From Ypsolopha sequella (lineage: Eukaryota; Arthropoda; Insecta; Lepidoptera; Ypsolophidae): a DNA stretch of 64,000 nt. Below the pieces are notes generated by a model. The model had not been told where the DNA came from. It saw nothing but the letters and a program-made list of their open reading frames with translations, and made no database searches. Positions 38,878-49,732 of this stretch are shown piece by piece (positions within the stretch are counted from its first letter, which is position 1; each line of letters opens with the position of its first letter). The stretch covers positions 5,642,001 through 5,706,000 of the forward strand of contig OW203991.1 of NCBI GenBank assembly GCA_934047225.1. The letters are read 5' to 3'. The translations under genes and the position numbers were made by a program.

Positions 38878-41838
38878 TTATTTCTCAATATGAATAATAG
38901 TTTTTTCTGTTTCCTCATAGCTTAATTTTTTAACCCATTCTGTCAGCAGCCGCTTAGATGTAAAGCTTGTTTCAGTATAAATATTTAGAATTTTATTAGC
39001 AAGGTTATATAAATGAGATGATTGGTGTAAATATTGGTGCTGAGCAAAATAGGTTTTACATTTCCTTTTTTTAGCTACAGTGTCTTTACGTCTCTTTGCC
39101 AGCACAGTGGAATCAAATGGTAGAGATTTGTGTTTTTCTAAAATGGTGTGTAAAATGTACAGCTGTCGTACAGTTGGTAAGTTAGTTATTGAGTAAAGAG
39201 TGTGAGTAGGGAATCTCAGTTTTTTAAAGCACATAACTTTTAAAAGTATTCTTTGAGCGCGTTCTGCGTCCAGAAATTTTACCTTGGATGCACCTCCCCA
39301 TACTGGAATACAATAGGTTATGATTGATTGTGCCAAAGCAATATATATTTTTTTTATGAGATTTTCATTAGCAGAGTACCTCAATATTTTAAAAATCCAA
39401 ATCAGTTTCCTTGTCCTTGATGCGATTAAATCAATTTGGGAGTACCAGGAGAGCCTATCGTCAATCATAATTCCTAGGTATCTGTAAGTGGCTACCCTAC
39501 TTATCACGGAACAATTACAGTTAATGCTACTCGGATTTTCACAGTTGTGTACTTTAAGATTGTAATCATCTGGTGGTTGAGATCTACTGTTTATAGAAAA
39601 ACACATGAAGTTAGTTTTAGAAGAATTTAGTGTAAGTAAGTTATGTCTAAGCCAAAGAGCAACAATAGAGAGTGCAGCTTCTGCGTCTTTTTTGATAGAA
39701 ACCCAAGAGCTGCCTGTGATCACAATGGCAGTGTCGTCAGCGTAGGAGAAAACCCTTGTATTATGGAGTTTTAAATTACTAAGCTCATTTATATAAATTA
39801 AGAATAAGGTTGGTCCAAGGACCGAACCCTGAGGCACGCCATGGGTCAGGCTTGCATCATCACTCACAAGTCGTCCCAACTTAACTCGCTGCCTCCGCCC
39901 ACTGAGGTAATCCTTAATTAAGTCGAGAGCATTGTCTCTCACTCCAATGCTTTCCAATTTTTTGACGAGGGTGGGGACAGAGACGGTGTCAAATGCCTTT
40001 TTCAAGTCTAGAAATACCGTTAAGCAGTTACCCCCATTGTCCAATTGATCAGTAATCAAAGAGGTTAGAGCCATTACTGCATCTTGTGTTGATTTACCTG
40101 TTCGAAAGCCGTACTGAGATTCAGATAAGATGTTAAACTTGTTAAGAAATTTTAGTAGTCGCTTATTTATAAGTTTTTCTAATATTTTGGACAATGCGGG
40201 CAAAACCGAAATCGGCCTATAGTTATTGACATCCTCTCTGTCTCCACCCTTATGCACCGGAGTAACAACAGCTTGTTTAAGTATAGCCGGGAAAACGCCC
40301 TTTCTGAAGCAAGTGTTAGCCAAGTGTGTAATAACTGGGACTACTATAGACTTAGCTGCTTTTAGAAAATTAACCGGTATGTGATCCAATCCTGCAGCGC
40401 TGTTGTTTTTTAAACTCATTAGCACTTCATGTACCTCTTGATGATCAGTATCCAGTAAAACAAATGATGAGGGCAGGGAATTGCTCATATTGGTCACAGA
40501 CGACTTTTGTAAAGAGCTAAGTGGAGTTATATCTTTGGCAAGGTTCTCACCCACGCTCACGAAGAAATTGTTGACGTAATTAAGAGATTCTTTTTGACTA
40601 GATTTAGTGTTTAGAAGTATGTCGTTTTCAGTTTTATTTTGTTTCATGTGTGTAATGTTTTTAATGTTTCTCCAAAGGGACTTCGAATTTTTTAATGACT
40701 TTTCAAGTAGCTCATTCTCGTATTTGCGTTTTAATTTTTTGATTAGTTTAGTGCAGTAATTGCGGTAGCGTCTATAAGTGACACTAAGTACCTCATCATG
40801 TGGATTCAAGCGAAGGTTCTTCTGCATCCTGTTTCTATTTTGAATGCATCGTAATATTCCTTGTGATATCCAGGGTTTAATAATTCGTTGTTTTTTTGAA
40901 ATTCGTTTTTCATGCGTATTCTCTTTTAGTGATTTTGTAATATTGGACACTAATTCATTACATATATACTCCGGGTCATCTAGAAGAAGCAAGTCGGTTG
41001 TATTCTTGCTTAAAAGACTATCCAAAGCTTTGTCATAATCAGTAACAATACGCATTTTACAGGATCTAGATCCTCTATTTGCACAAGATAGTTGTAAAAA
41101 GGACATGGAATGGTCGGTGACTGGAGCATCAGTTACTAATACACGAGCACACGTCCTGCTTCGGTCAATTTTCATCATAATATGGTCTAAACACGATTTA
41201 TCCCGAGTTGGCAGAATATGACCAGGCATAATGCCGTGGATACTTAACATATTTAGATATTCCAGACGATTCCTTCTAACGTAGCTTAGGTCATTGGGGT
41301 CATTAATAATATTTATATTAATATCACCAACAATTAAAATGCATTTTTGATGCCCGATTGATTCAAGGTAAGAGTTCAGAGAAGCAATGAATCTATCTGC
41401 ATTATTAATTGAAGGTGACCGATAGATAGCAAGAATTGTGTAGTTTGTTGATTCAATTTGTAAACATGATGCATCGATTAATGTTATTTCTTTTACTTTG
41501 ACAGCAATTTCTTGCTTGATATAGACAATTACTCCGTCATTCTGATTAAAATTTCGTGTAGTGGAATACAACATATAATTAGGTAAACGAGGAATAGGTT
41601 TATTTTCGTTGATCCAACATTCTGATAAAATCACTAGATCAGGATTGAACACCAGTTGAGAGAGAGAAACAAGCAATTTATCAAAATTTTGATAAACGCT
41701 TCTTATATTCTGGGAAATCAAGGTAAGGTCATTATCTTTTAAATTTATCATTTTATGCAGGCACTCAATGTCACAGACCGACGCACTGGCAATTTCTGCG
41801 TTATCTAGGTCATTTAAGGTGTTAAGGGCGTCATCCAT
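38878..41838 (-). CDS. non-LTR retrotransposon ORF2: AP endonuclease and reverse transcriptase
   Basis: 986 residues. An apurinic-type endonuclease occupies about 35-250: ISQNIRS (41-47), LSECW with the catalytic Glu (73), GDININ (171-176) and the terminal DH pair (242-243). The reverse transcriptase runs about 480-760: NNSAAGLDHIP, PVHKGGD and NNYRPISVLP (about 538-547), FLDLKKAFD with Asp611, HGVPQGSVLGP and YADD (699-702) with both catalytic Asp. A C-terminal region follows (ITYCIPVWGGA). No RNase H domain is seen. The start ATG follows about 460 bp after ORF1. It nicks target DNA and copies the element RNA in place. No stops or frameshifts. Confidence 0.9.
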   Translation of the reverse strand: MDDALNTLNDLDNAEIASASVCDIECLHKMINLKDNDLTLISQNIRSVYQNFDKLLVSLSQLVFNPDLVILSECWINENKPIPRLPNYMLYSTTRNFNQNDGVIVYIKQEIAVKVKEITLIDASCLQIESTNYTILAIYRSPSINNADRFIASLNSYLESIGHQKCILIVGDININIINDPNDLSYVRRNRLEYLNMLSIHGIMPGHILPTRDKSCLDHIMMKIDRSRTCARVLVTDAPVTDHSMSFLQLSCANRGSRSCKMRIVTDYDKALDSLLSKNTTDLLLLDDPEYICNELVSNITKSLKENTHEKRISKKQRIIKPWISQGILRCIQNRNRMQKNLRLNPHDEVLSVTYRRYRNYCTKLIKKLKRKYENELLEKSLKNSKSLWRNIKNITHMKQNKTENDILLNTKSSQKESLNYVNNFFVSVGENLAKDITPLSSLQKSSVTNMSNSLPSSFVLLDTDHQEVHEVLMSLKNNSAAGLDHIPVNFLKAAKSIVVPVITHLANTCFRKGVFPAILKQAVVTPVHKGGDREDVNNYRPISVLPALSKILEKLINKRLLKFLNKFNILSESQYGFRTGKSTQDAVMALTSLITDQLDNGGNCLTVFLDLKKAFDTVSVPTLVKKLESIGVRDNALDLIKDYLSGRRQRVKLGRLVSDDASLTHGVPQGSVLGPTLFLIYINELSNLKLHNTRVFSYADDTAIVITGSSWVSIKKDAEAALSIVALWLRHNLLTLNSSKTNFMCFSINSRSQPPDDYNLKVHNCENPSSINCNCSVISRVATYRYLGIMIDDRLSWYSQIDLIASRTRKLIWIFKILRYSANENLIKKIYIALAQSIITYCIPVWGGASKVKFLDAERAQRILLKVMCFKKLRFPTHTLYSITNLPTVRQLYILHTILEKHKSLPFDSTVLAKRRKDTVAKKRKCKTYFAQHQYLHQSSHLYNLANKILNIYTETSFTSKRLLTEWVKKLSYEETEKTIIHIEK

Positions 41839-42301
41839 TGTTAATTGCTATATATTCGAAACAAATGTTTGTATAATTCAGTTGACATGTAAAACAAGGA
41901 ATGAAAAATACTAGTTTGGACTGTGTTAGCTTTACGTTATTTTTAGAAGATTTTTTTTCGAGGAGATTAGATCCATAATAGTTTTCATAACACAACAGAT
42001 ATGCACTCACAATATAATTAAGTTTAAGGAAAGAAAAATGGTAAGGCATGTTTAAAAGTATGTGTTTGAAAGTGTACAAGTATTTGTAGTAAGAAGCGTA
42101 TGTGTTGGTGTGTGTAAAGGTAAGAGTGTTGGTGTGTTCTGGAATATGTAAGCAAGTTACTATTATTATAACTAAATTTAGTATACACACTGGAATATAA
42201 AAATGCAATAAGTATAAATGTGGAATATTAAGATCAATCGACAGAAAATACATACTGTATCCATTATCCGCACTAGTAGAACTAAAGTATTGTCCATACA
42301 G

Positions 42302-43171
42302 TCATCCTTCATTGAACAATTGCTGTACTTGGGCTTCAGATTTAATAGATATAATTGGCGAGCTTTCCGATTTTCTGATATAAACACGCCCATATGCAGT
42401 CCAACAGAACTTGTACTTTCCAGTTTTGATGAGATCCCGCGCTAGGAAGTGAAGCCGTGCTCCCTTTGCCGTTAGCTGCTCCGATACAAATATAGGGGTG
42501 TCCACAGCCACTCTGTGTCCTAGATGCTTTGCGCACAGCTTGCTCTTTTTAGTGGTATTGAAAGCCTTGCACAGTTTTAGGGTATCCGTTTTAATAAGCG
42601 TGGACGAAGTTTCGACAACGATAGGTGTGTTTGCAGAGTCTTTCTTTTTGCCCCGGACCCTGTAGACGTCTTTGATATCAACTTTACACAAGGAACCTCC
42701 TATGGCCGAAGACAAACATAGAACCATTTCAACCAAGTCCTCTTTTGTTTCATTTGGTGCTCGAGGTACATTTTTAATTTCTAAGTTTGACTTTCGGGAC
42801 CCCATTTGCATGTTTTCAATTTTGTCTTCCAATAGGGTGATATAGTCGCGGTCTTGCTTCATCTTGGTTTCTAATTGAGAGACTTTTTTATTGAGTTCTT
42901 CATTTTGCGTCGTAAGTAAAATGATGGAGTTTTCAATATTGTGGTTACTTTGCTGTATCTCCTTTAAAGTAGCTGGAATGGATTTTATTTCATGTGCCTG
43001 TGTGGTCCACAACATGGTTATCATGTTTTTTATCTCTTCTTTAAAGTTGTGAAAGTCATCGGTAGTAACGCTTTTATTGCGCACGGATACATAATTAGGC
43101 GGTGTCTGGTCCGATGTGGTCTGACTCACGTCTGTTTCGCATACGGACATGTCATTCGAGTGCTCCATCAA
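42302..43171 (-). CDS. non-LTR retrotransposon ORF1 (coiled coil plus FP-like domain)
   Basis: 289 residues. Residues about 40-120 are heptad-rich (EIKNMITML, NEELNKKVSQLETKM, LLEDKIENM), a predicted coiled coil. The remainder begins SNLEIKNVPRAPNET and includes VYRVRGKK and VSEQLTAKG, which resembles the C-terminal domain shared by LINE ORF1 proteins and baculovirus FP proteins. Expected role: RNA-binding, trimer-forming chaperone of the retrotransposon particle. No CCHC zinc knuckle is present. It lies upstream of ORF2 on the same strand. Intact. Confidence 0.75.
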   Translation of the reverse strand: MMEHSNDMSVCETDVSQTTSDQTPPNYVSVRNKSVTTDDFHNFKEEIKNMITMLWTTQAHEIKSIPATLKEIQQSNHNIENSIILLTTQNEELNKKVSQLETKMKQDRDYITLLEDKIENMQMGSRKSNLEIKNVPRAPNETKEDLVEMVLCLSSAIGGSLCKVDIKDVYRVRGKKKDSANTPIVVETSSTLIKTDTLKLCKAFNTTKKSKLCAKHLGHRVAVDTPIFVSEQLTAKGARLHFLARDLIKTGKYKFCWTAYGRVYIRKSESSPIISIKSEAQVQQLFNEG

Positions 43172-43742
43172 ACTTGTTTACCGATGCACTGATGATAGAC
43201 AGTAGAATTCCGCAGTACACAACCGTAGCAAGCGCCTACTGTAGCTGTAGGTGCGAGCGAGGAAGCAATTATGGCAGTTGTCTCTGTCCCGCGTCGCTGG
43301 CGGCGGTCGCGGACGATAGCAGCGGAGCGAGAAAAGGACAGCACGCTTTGCAACTCACAAAAAACAGTTCGGCACGATGTACTTTTTGATTATTCACTTC
43401 AAAAATGAACCTTATGGCAGCAAAAAGTAACACACGTCTGCTCACAGCGGAGCCCGAGAGGCAAGAGGATACCTTTTAAACCTAGCGCACCTTGGGTAAG
43501 ATTAAATCCCCAGGAAAAACGATTTTTTTTATGTTGTTTTCATGAATGCTGAAGGCTTATTTCAACTTGATCGATGCGATCGATTGGTATGGTAAGTGGG
43601 CGTGGCGCTGGCGAACGCATGAAGGCAAAAATAGGCCGCATGCGAAAACTAATGTCAATAGATATGTGTTGTGTTGTGTTGACTACTTGTTTGTGGCTAA
43701 AGCTTGATGCGATGCACTCTTTTTGCATATGTACTATTGGAA

Positions 43743-44310
43743 GCGTTCCTAAACGCCGGGGTAAAGGTAAAATTTAAGGCGATATGCGAAAAAAATACGG
43801 GTGTTTCTCTTGTGTGTATTTCATGAAATACACGGAAAATTATAATCAGTTTCTGGTACATGCGTTTTGACTATAAAATCTAGGGTTTTGAAATTTGAAA
43901 GCATGTTTGGATAAATTTTCCTCGTTAGAAATAATTGTTGAAATGGGGTCTTCAAGCACACTTTTTCTGCTCGTTTGACGAATAGGATCCATATGCAGAA
44001 CTCAAACATATTTTTTTAGGTGTGTTTTAACAACATCTAGAGATTTGATATTTGAAATTTTGCTAGCTATTTTAGTTTTTAAATAAAAATATAAAACCAA
44101 CTTTTTTCCCTTTTGCCCTGAATCCGACCCTCTCGCACTGCGCGAATTTTCGCTTGGAGTGACAGTGACAAAATAAAATTCGCATAGCCTCTTAACTGTC
44201 AAAATAAATTTTACATTTCTTACAAGGACTTCGAGCTGTTCGTTTTCACTCGGGTGGCTCTGGAACGGGTTACAGTTAATTTTTACCTTTACCCCGGCGT
44301 TTAGGAACGC
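43743..44310. mobile_element. foldback element with TTAA element E9 inside
   Basis: Outer inverted ends GCGTTCCTAAACGCCGGGG / CCCCGGCGTTTAGGAACGC, about 33 bp each, perfect or nearly so. Inside, 43774-44195 is a TTAA-flanked element (starts TTAAGGCGATATGCG, ends AGCCTCTTAA) of the E2/E4 family. Non-coding. Confidence 0.75.
43774..44195 (+). mobile_element. TTAA-flanked element (E9)
   Basis: 422 bp. It shares GACCCTCTCGCACTG and TTTTCGCTTGGAGTGACAG with E2, E4 and, in reverse, E7. Confidence 0.65.
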
Positions 44311-44824
44311 TACCTTAGTGTGCGTGATAAATTTAAGTACGTGTTCCGTGGTTGTAGTTTTTGTAGTTGTGGGTAAAATAAGTGGGAGGAAATGTGAACA
44401 CGAACAATTAGATTTAAAAAGTCAAATCTCCTGATATCTTTAGTGCCTTCGGTTTTTGGGCTAACGAATAAACGCACTGGTATATAATGGTGTCGCTTCG
44501 GTGTAACACGTTTTAACTTAAGGTTAAACACTAGTGCCTGATTCTAAGTTTCCTGTCAATAGATGGCGCTGCGGTACTATAATTACTATAATTTGGTTTT
44601 TGTATTTAAAAATAGTAAACAAACAAAATATTTCGCTCCGTTTTAATGCGACAGTTTTAATGTGTTAATTATTTTATACAGGCAGAATTGTGTCATTTTC
44701 TGTTGTATGTTTCTACATCGGGCCCAAACAATCTTAAAATTTGCTGTTTTGTCGTAGCTATGCACGCACACATACACAATGAATTTATATATAAAATAAT
44801 TGTTAATTTCAAGACGCGGTGTAG
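44311..44824. other. unassigned stretch
   Basis: Contains ATAGATGGCGCTGCGG, a short word also near 51.9 kb. No gene. Confidence 0.35.
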
Positions 44825-44900
44825 AGATTGATTGGTCTAATGGTTACACCTGTGGAATTTCGATCTGCTCGGGCAAGGATCGATCCCACATCACTACAAT
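44825..44900 (+). repeat. tRNA-like fragment (SINE head?)
   Basis: TTGGTCTAATGGTTA (A-box-like) and GGATCGATCCCAC (B-box-like) about 32 bp apart. No closed cloverleaf, so a tRNA-derived remnant rather than a tRNA gene. Confidence 0.4.
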
Positions 44901-45675
44901 CGTTTTCTTTTTCTATTTTTGTGAAATATTTCAAAATTACCTACTTATTTTTTTATTTGATCCATCAAAATGATTATTTTCCATCAAATTCAAGAAAATT
45001 ATTCGATGATGTGACTTTCTGAAGAATCATGTAAGGTGTACTTACAATTACATCCTTTCAAGCAAACTACTTTTAGATTGGAAAAAACATTGAATTATGG
45101 GAGAAACCCGCGAATTGAGAGAGATGATGTACCAAACTTTTTTTTTTTAAATTCATAATATTTACAGGTAATAAACAAATTATTTTACATAAATAATGCT
45201 GTTGATATATGCAATGATATAAGCATAATAAGAGTATAATCACATTTTTATCCATTATAAAATCATACAAAAATAAAAAAGCTCTAATGAAGCTCTAATA
45301 AATTTTACGAACGAATGCTGCAATTTAAAAAAAAATACTAAATAAACTAGCGCCATCTGTTAGAACCTATCATAAATTCGTCGTAACTGGGACGACTCCA
45401 TCTCGCTAAATAAGTAAGGTGACTGATTGATATTTGAGTAGCCAAATTCATACTGGAGACTCTCGGGGTTGTTCTTGAACAATATAAACATAACATAATG
45501 CACTCTAATTTTCATAATACAATGCGTAAAAATATATAGACCGGATTGTAAGTAATCAGTATTACGGATCAATAACATATGCGAAATTTAAAAAAAAAGT
45601 TCGTGGCGGTATCTAGGGGCAGAAAGAACGCTGTCCTCTCAGTCTTGCTTGAGATCAATAATCCGTCCAAGACAA
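44901..45675. other. unassigned stretch
   Basis: AT-rich. No gene or repeat recognised beyond a GCGCCATCTG word at 45351. Confidence 0.4.
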
Positions 45676-46000
45676 TTAGACAAATGGGCCAACTAATAAT
45701 CGCCTCTGTCAAAAGGTAATAAAGTCTTCGCCATTCGTCTAATTAGTTTAGACGTTAGTAGATTCAATCCCCGGTCGGGCGACATATATGTATGTGCATA
45801 GTATTTGTTCTTACTTACCACTTGCTGAACGGTGAAGGAAAACACTGTGAGGTAAACCGGCATGCCCTAAAACATGTGTTTTTGTCCCCGAAATACGGCA
45901 ATATCTTTAAACTGCCCAAGCTAATGAGACGAATAGACTTTATTGCCTTGTTACAGAGGTGATTATTGGTTGGCCCGTCCATCTAATTGTTTTGGAGTTT
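45676..46000. mobile_element. foldback element enclosing a SINE
   Basis: Arms of about 75-85 bp: ACAATTAGAC, GGGCCAACTAATAATCGCC, AATAAAGTCT and CATTCGTCTAAT on the left, inverted on the right with a few changes. Between the arms (about 45765-45900) lies the SINE body in + orientation. Confidence 0.7.
45765..45900 (+). repeat. SINE copy, head mostly lost
   Basis: ATTCAATCCCCGGTCGGGC (B-box remnant), GTGCATAGTATTTGTTCTTAC, CCACTTGCTGAACGGTGAAGG, CCGGCATGCCC. The body order is intact. Confidence 0.7.
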
Positions 46001-46039
46001 ATGTGTCTATCTATATACTTAAAAGTATAAAATAATGTT

Positions 46040-46142
46040 CGATGAAATGCGGGTATACCGAGTGTGTTCTGTGATTTGCAATTCATAGTTCACACTCGGG
46101 AACACCTCTGACACCCCCTCGGGGATTCATGTCGTGACGATA
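46040..46142 (+). repeat. second copy of the CCCCCTCGGGGATTCATG repeat
   Basis: Matches 8226-8345 in the same orientation. Confidence 0.65.
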
Positions 46143-46960
46143 TGTTGTTGTTGTATAAATCGCTGAAGTTACCGGGTCTTCATTATGAATTTGCCTGTAT
46201 AATAAGGTGAATAGGTGACTTTGTTTTATATGACCAAATGCATACTGGAGACTTTATAAGTGATCAGATCAGTAACAAGGTTCGATTACTTACCCTACTT
46301 TCTGTGAAATACAGAAAATACAATTTAGGCTTTCTATACTGAGTCGGGGACTCGGGACTCGGGGTAGACCATGAATTTGTATAGGAAAACAAAAAATATT
46401 TTTCGTATTTCGTAAAACGGGTCATTGAACCTTGATCTTGACGACTTATCGTGTCTCCAACAGCGATATGAATAAAAAAAATAATTATGATAGGTACTTT
46501 ACATCACTGGTCTCCAATATGAATTTGGTCATATAAATCATAGTTACTTTATATATATTTATAATATAAAATAATATATAAATTAATACTCGAGGCTTGG
46601 TAAGTAATCAGTATGACGAATTTCGAAAAATAAAATGTTAGTAGGGATTCGGTCTGTGTAGGGTCCGTGCTGAAAGATAGTAACTAACTACCTACCTACT
46701 TACTTACTATCGGAAACAAAAACGAACAAACGTAGCGAAAGCGTACGAAGTTAGTGTTGCCATACTCATACTCATTTATTGGTAAAAAACAAACTTATTA
46801 ATCGAAAAACTTATTAATCTGACTGACCTAAAAATTCTGTACCATAGAAACAATATTTATACGAGTAAATAACTATGAAATCTATCAAGATTAGCGATTA
46901 TTTTTAACAAAAAAACTGAAAATAATGTTGAAAATTCTACATTTAGGTACAAAAAGGATA
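46143..46960. other. unassigned stretch
   Basis: No gene. ATACTGGAGACT words recur (about 45451, 46242). TACCTACCTACTTACTTAC near 46690. Confidence 0.35.
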
Positions 46961-47345
46961 ATTAAAGTCCCTACCTCTATGAAGCGTCCGAATCTCTTCC
47001 AAAACTTTTAGCGCTAAATAAAAAAACCTCCGTACAAACTCGTTTCTCCGTACATAACTGGTCCAATCTGTTTTCTGTAAATGTTCCTAAATCCCTACAA
47101 GTACAGATAAATCTATGTTTATGGCAACACAGAGTCGTCGCCGGCCGCGCGTGCCGTCCCTTTGATATTTGCCGACATTGCTCAATAATGGCGGCTTGAA
47201 TGAAAGACGATTGTCCCTGCTGCATGTAACCAGGCTCACCGCTACCTATTTGAACACCCGTGTGGATACCGATTTGACGCCCTGTTTATCTGCGAATACC
47301 CTTCTCCCTGTTACGATATACCTAGGATATAAATGCGAAATAAAG
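46961..47345. other. unassigned GC-richer island
   Basis: Contains GTCGCCGGCCGCGCGTGCC and AATGGCGGC (a YY1-like word). The end has AATAAAGCGTGATAAGTAAGTA, where AA|GTAAGT could be a splice donor. Open frames of 62-82 codons on both strands are unrecognised. A 5' exon or promoter island is possible but unproven. Confidence 0.2.
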
Positions 47346-47999
47346 CGTGATAAGTAAGTATTTAATTTATTTATTTATTTAATTTGAATTTGAATTTTGA
47401 ATTATCCTGATGAGAGAATACCTAGTGAACGTTATTTTCAGCTAGGAACGAAAAGCGTTCGTTTAGGACGCAAGAAGCCGGAAGTTCTAATCTCCGAGGA
47501 CAACGTCACTTTTTGTGTTTTTTTTATTTTATTTTATTTATTCATAAAATAACGCCAAAGCCGAAAACGGGGAAGAGTTGAATAAACGTGGGCGGAGCTA
47601 CGGGCAAAAGGCTAGTGATAAAATAAAATATAAATCACAATAATAGATTATTTTGCAAAGATTGCAGGAAAAATGTAGCGGTAAAGAAATTCACAAAAAA
47701 CATTTTTTCTTTTATTACCTATATTTTTTTTATTATTTAAAAACTTAGCCGCGGTTTTTTTTATTTTGTAAATATAATTGGTAGGTATGTACTTGCAATC
47801 AATTCTTTTTTTTGTCTTCATAATCAGTTACTGGCAAAACTTTAACTACCTACCTACTATTTTCAATACGGAACCCTAGGTACACGAGTCTGACCTGCAC
47901 ATGACCGTTTTTTTAAGGTTCATTATTTCATCACGAAAACCTGAACCCTTATACATATGTAAAATCACTTTGTTGTTCATCTGTCGGTTTTTAATTAGG
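47346..47999. other. unassigned stretch with repeat end
   Basis: 47868-47920 matches the GGAACCCTAGGTAC...CGAGTCTGAC end of the CTTGGCCGG repeat. No gene. Confidence 0.4.
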
Positions 48000-48190
48000 T
48001 CCGAACAGCGCCTGGGCACGAAGGAATTTATTTTGGCACAAGTGAAGGAATAAATCCAATAAATAATTTTTATTTATATTTACAATTCTGGAATCAATAA
48101 TAATAGACAAAACAAAAACAAAATATATACATGTGACAGGAATCGAACTCTGAACCTTATGATTTGTAGTCAGACAGTATATCACTTATG
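48000..48190 (-). repeat. tRNA-derived SINE-like sequence
   Basis: On the - strand: AGCATAAGTGATATACTGTC (A-box region), GAGTTCGATTCCTGTCAC (B-box), then an AT-rich body. The cloverleaf is not closed, so not a tRNA gene. Confidence 0.4.
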
Positions 48191-48539
48191 CTATTGAAGT
48201 ATTTTTTATTGGTGTGAAATTTAAGTACAATTTAGTACGCAATCTAATCATGCGAAACCGCCATGTAGTTAAACCGCACACACGTAAAGCATATTCACAC
48301 ACATCTAACAGTTTTATAGTATGACATCCACAACTACACACGTAAAATGATGGACATTTGACTGAACTTTAAAAGCTAAAATAACCCAATTATTGTTGTA
48401 AAATATAACTTTTATTTAAATTCGCGACATTCTTGTATTAAAATGTAATAAAATACAGTGATAAATACAAGCTAAAATTTGTACTTCAGCTGATCTTGGT
48501 TAATTAATTTTGTATGGAAATTGGCACTACCGTTTAACC
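48191..48539. other. unassigned stretch
   Basis: AT-rich; nothing recognised. Confidence 0.4.
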
Positions 48540-49009
48540 TTAAGGCGTATGACCTCGCTAAATAAGCAACTCGATGTGTGTTGCTACAAATATCAACGCA
48601 AACGACATTGACAAAATGTTCATTTCAGCGTGCCTTGAAAAGTGGCTGTTACGACAACCACTTAAAATAATACTTTTGACATGGACGCCATGAACGAAAA
48701 AAAAATGTTGAACTAAATTTTTTTAGATCTAAAAATTTCCTATAATTTGGTGAAATAATAATTAAAATCGCTTTAGGCGTTTGGCAGGAGTAAGAGAATT
48801 CTTGTGTTAATTATGTGAAACTTTCGATGACTTTCGTTTTTTTTTTGTCAAAACTTACAATAGAAAAACAGTTTATGAAACTTAAAATTTATTTTTGACT
48901 CTGTATTGCCTATCATATATTTTTATGAAAATTTTTGGACCACCCGCGTGGGAGGAGTAGGCCTTCAAAGACAGGTCCAAATTGTAGTTGGCGTATCCAT
49001 TCGCCTTAA
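48540..49009 (+). mobile_element. TTAA-flanked element (E10)
   Basis: Starts TTAAGGCGTATGACC and ends ATCCATTCGCCTTAA. Same body words as E3 (ACAAATATCAACG, AAACGACATTGA, GTGGCTGTTACGAC, GGAGTAGGCCTT). 470 bp, non-coding. Confidence 0.75.
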
Positions 49010-49131
49010 TTGACAGGACTAAACTTAATTTACGCGTGCTGTCTTTTTCTTTCTATATCGAAAAGACAAAGACAGGACGTTCAAAGCAAGGTTAGTCCTG
49101 TCAAATAAATTAAGTTGTGTTGCACCGAATC
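49006..49131. mobile_element. second copy of the GATTCGG foldback, left end missing
   Basis: TTAATTGACAGGACTAAACTTAATTT through GTCCTGTCAAATAAATTAAG and CCGAATC. It shares its first TTAA with the right end of E10. Confidence 0.7.
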
Positions 49132-49730
49132 GACACCATTACCAAGGAATCGCTAATCTAAAAATAGTTCCTGTTTCTTTACTACTCGACCGTTTTGGTC
49201 TCTATATAGGAATGCGTAGCATATTCAAATAAGGATTCAAATAAAATACCCATGTCACAGAGCTGCTGTATAACCGCCTATAAAGGATGTACAGTAAAGC
49301 TTACAGACATTTATTGTTTTATACTAAGTAGATTTAAGTTATGTAATAAACTTTTTTTTAAATTAAATTTTACTAATGAATAACATTATTTTATTTTAAT
49401 TTTCTGGGTTACTTTTATTTATTTCATATTGTTATAATTTTATATGGATAACATTGTAAACATTTTAGTCTGAAATAAATTATGTGATTCGATTTAAACG
49501 AATAACCATTAGAGTGTAGCTCGTTATAATACAATAATAAAAATCATTTATACTTATATCATTCCAAATCCAAATAATAATTATTTTACTAAATAAATTA
49601 TTATTGATTTCAACAGCTTTATACACAAATGAGACACATATTATATGATATAAATGATAAAAATCCAAGATATATTACTTCGTGCCTCATTTCGTGCCGC
49701 CCGGGCATCAGTTGAAATAAAGTAAGTACA
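49132..49730. other. unassigned stretch
   Basis: AT-rich; nothing recognised. Confidence 0.4.
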
Positions 49731-49732
49731 TA

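Larger units (their letters stand above)
38530..43480 (-). mobile_element. near-complete two-ORF non-LTR retrotransposon (Jockey/CR1 group)
   Basis: Read on the - strand: GC-rich 5' UTR (about 43480-43172), ORF1 (43171-42302), an AT-rich inter-ORF spacer of about 460 bp, ORF2 (41838-38878), then a 3' UTR with an AC-rich run and CCAATAAACTATATTTTATTTTA before a T-rich end near 38530. Both ORFs are uninterrupted, the only retroelement here with intact coding capacity, so it is probably a young insertion. The exact 5' end and target duplication were not found. Confidence 0.8.

Noticed and set aside
41831..42253. Third ORF between LINE ORF1 and ORF2
   Set aside because: Composition is that of AT-rich spacer, no domain, and it overlaps the ORF2 start only by chance.
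47400..47430. Another hammerhead core (CCTGATGAGAGAATACC)
   Set aside because: CUGAUGAG is present but there is no helix II followed by GAAA and no helix I partner.
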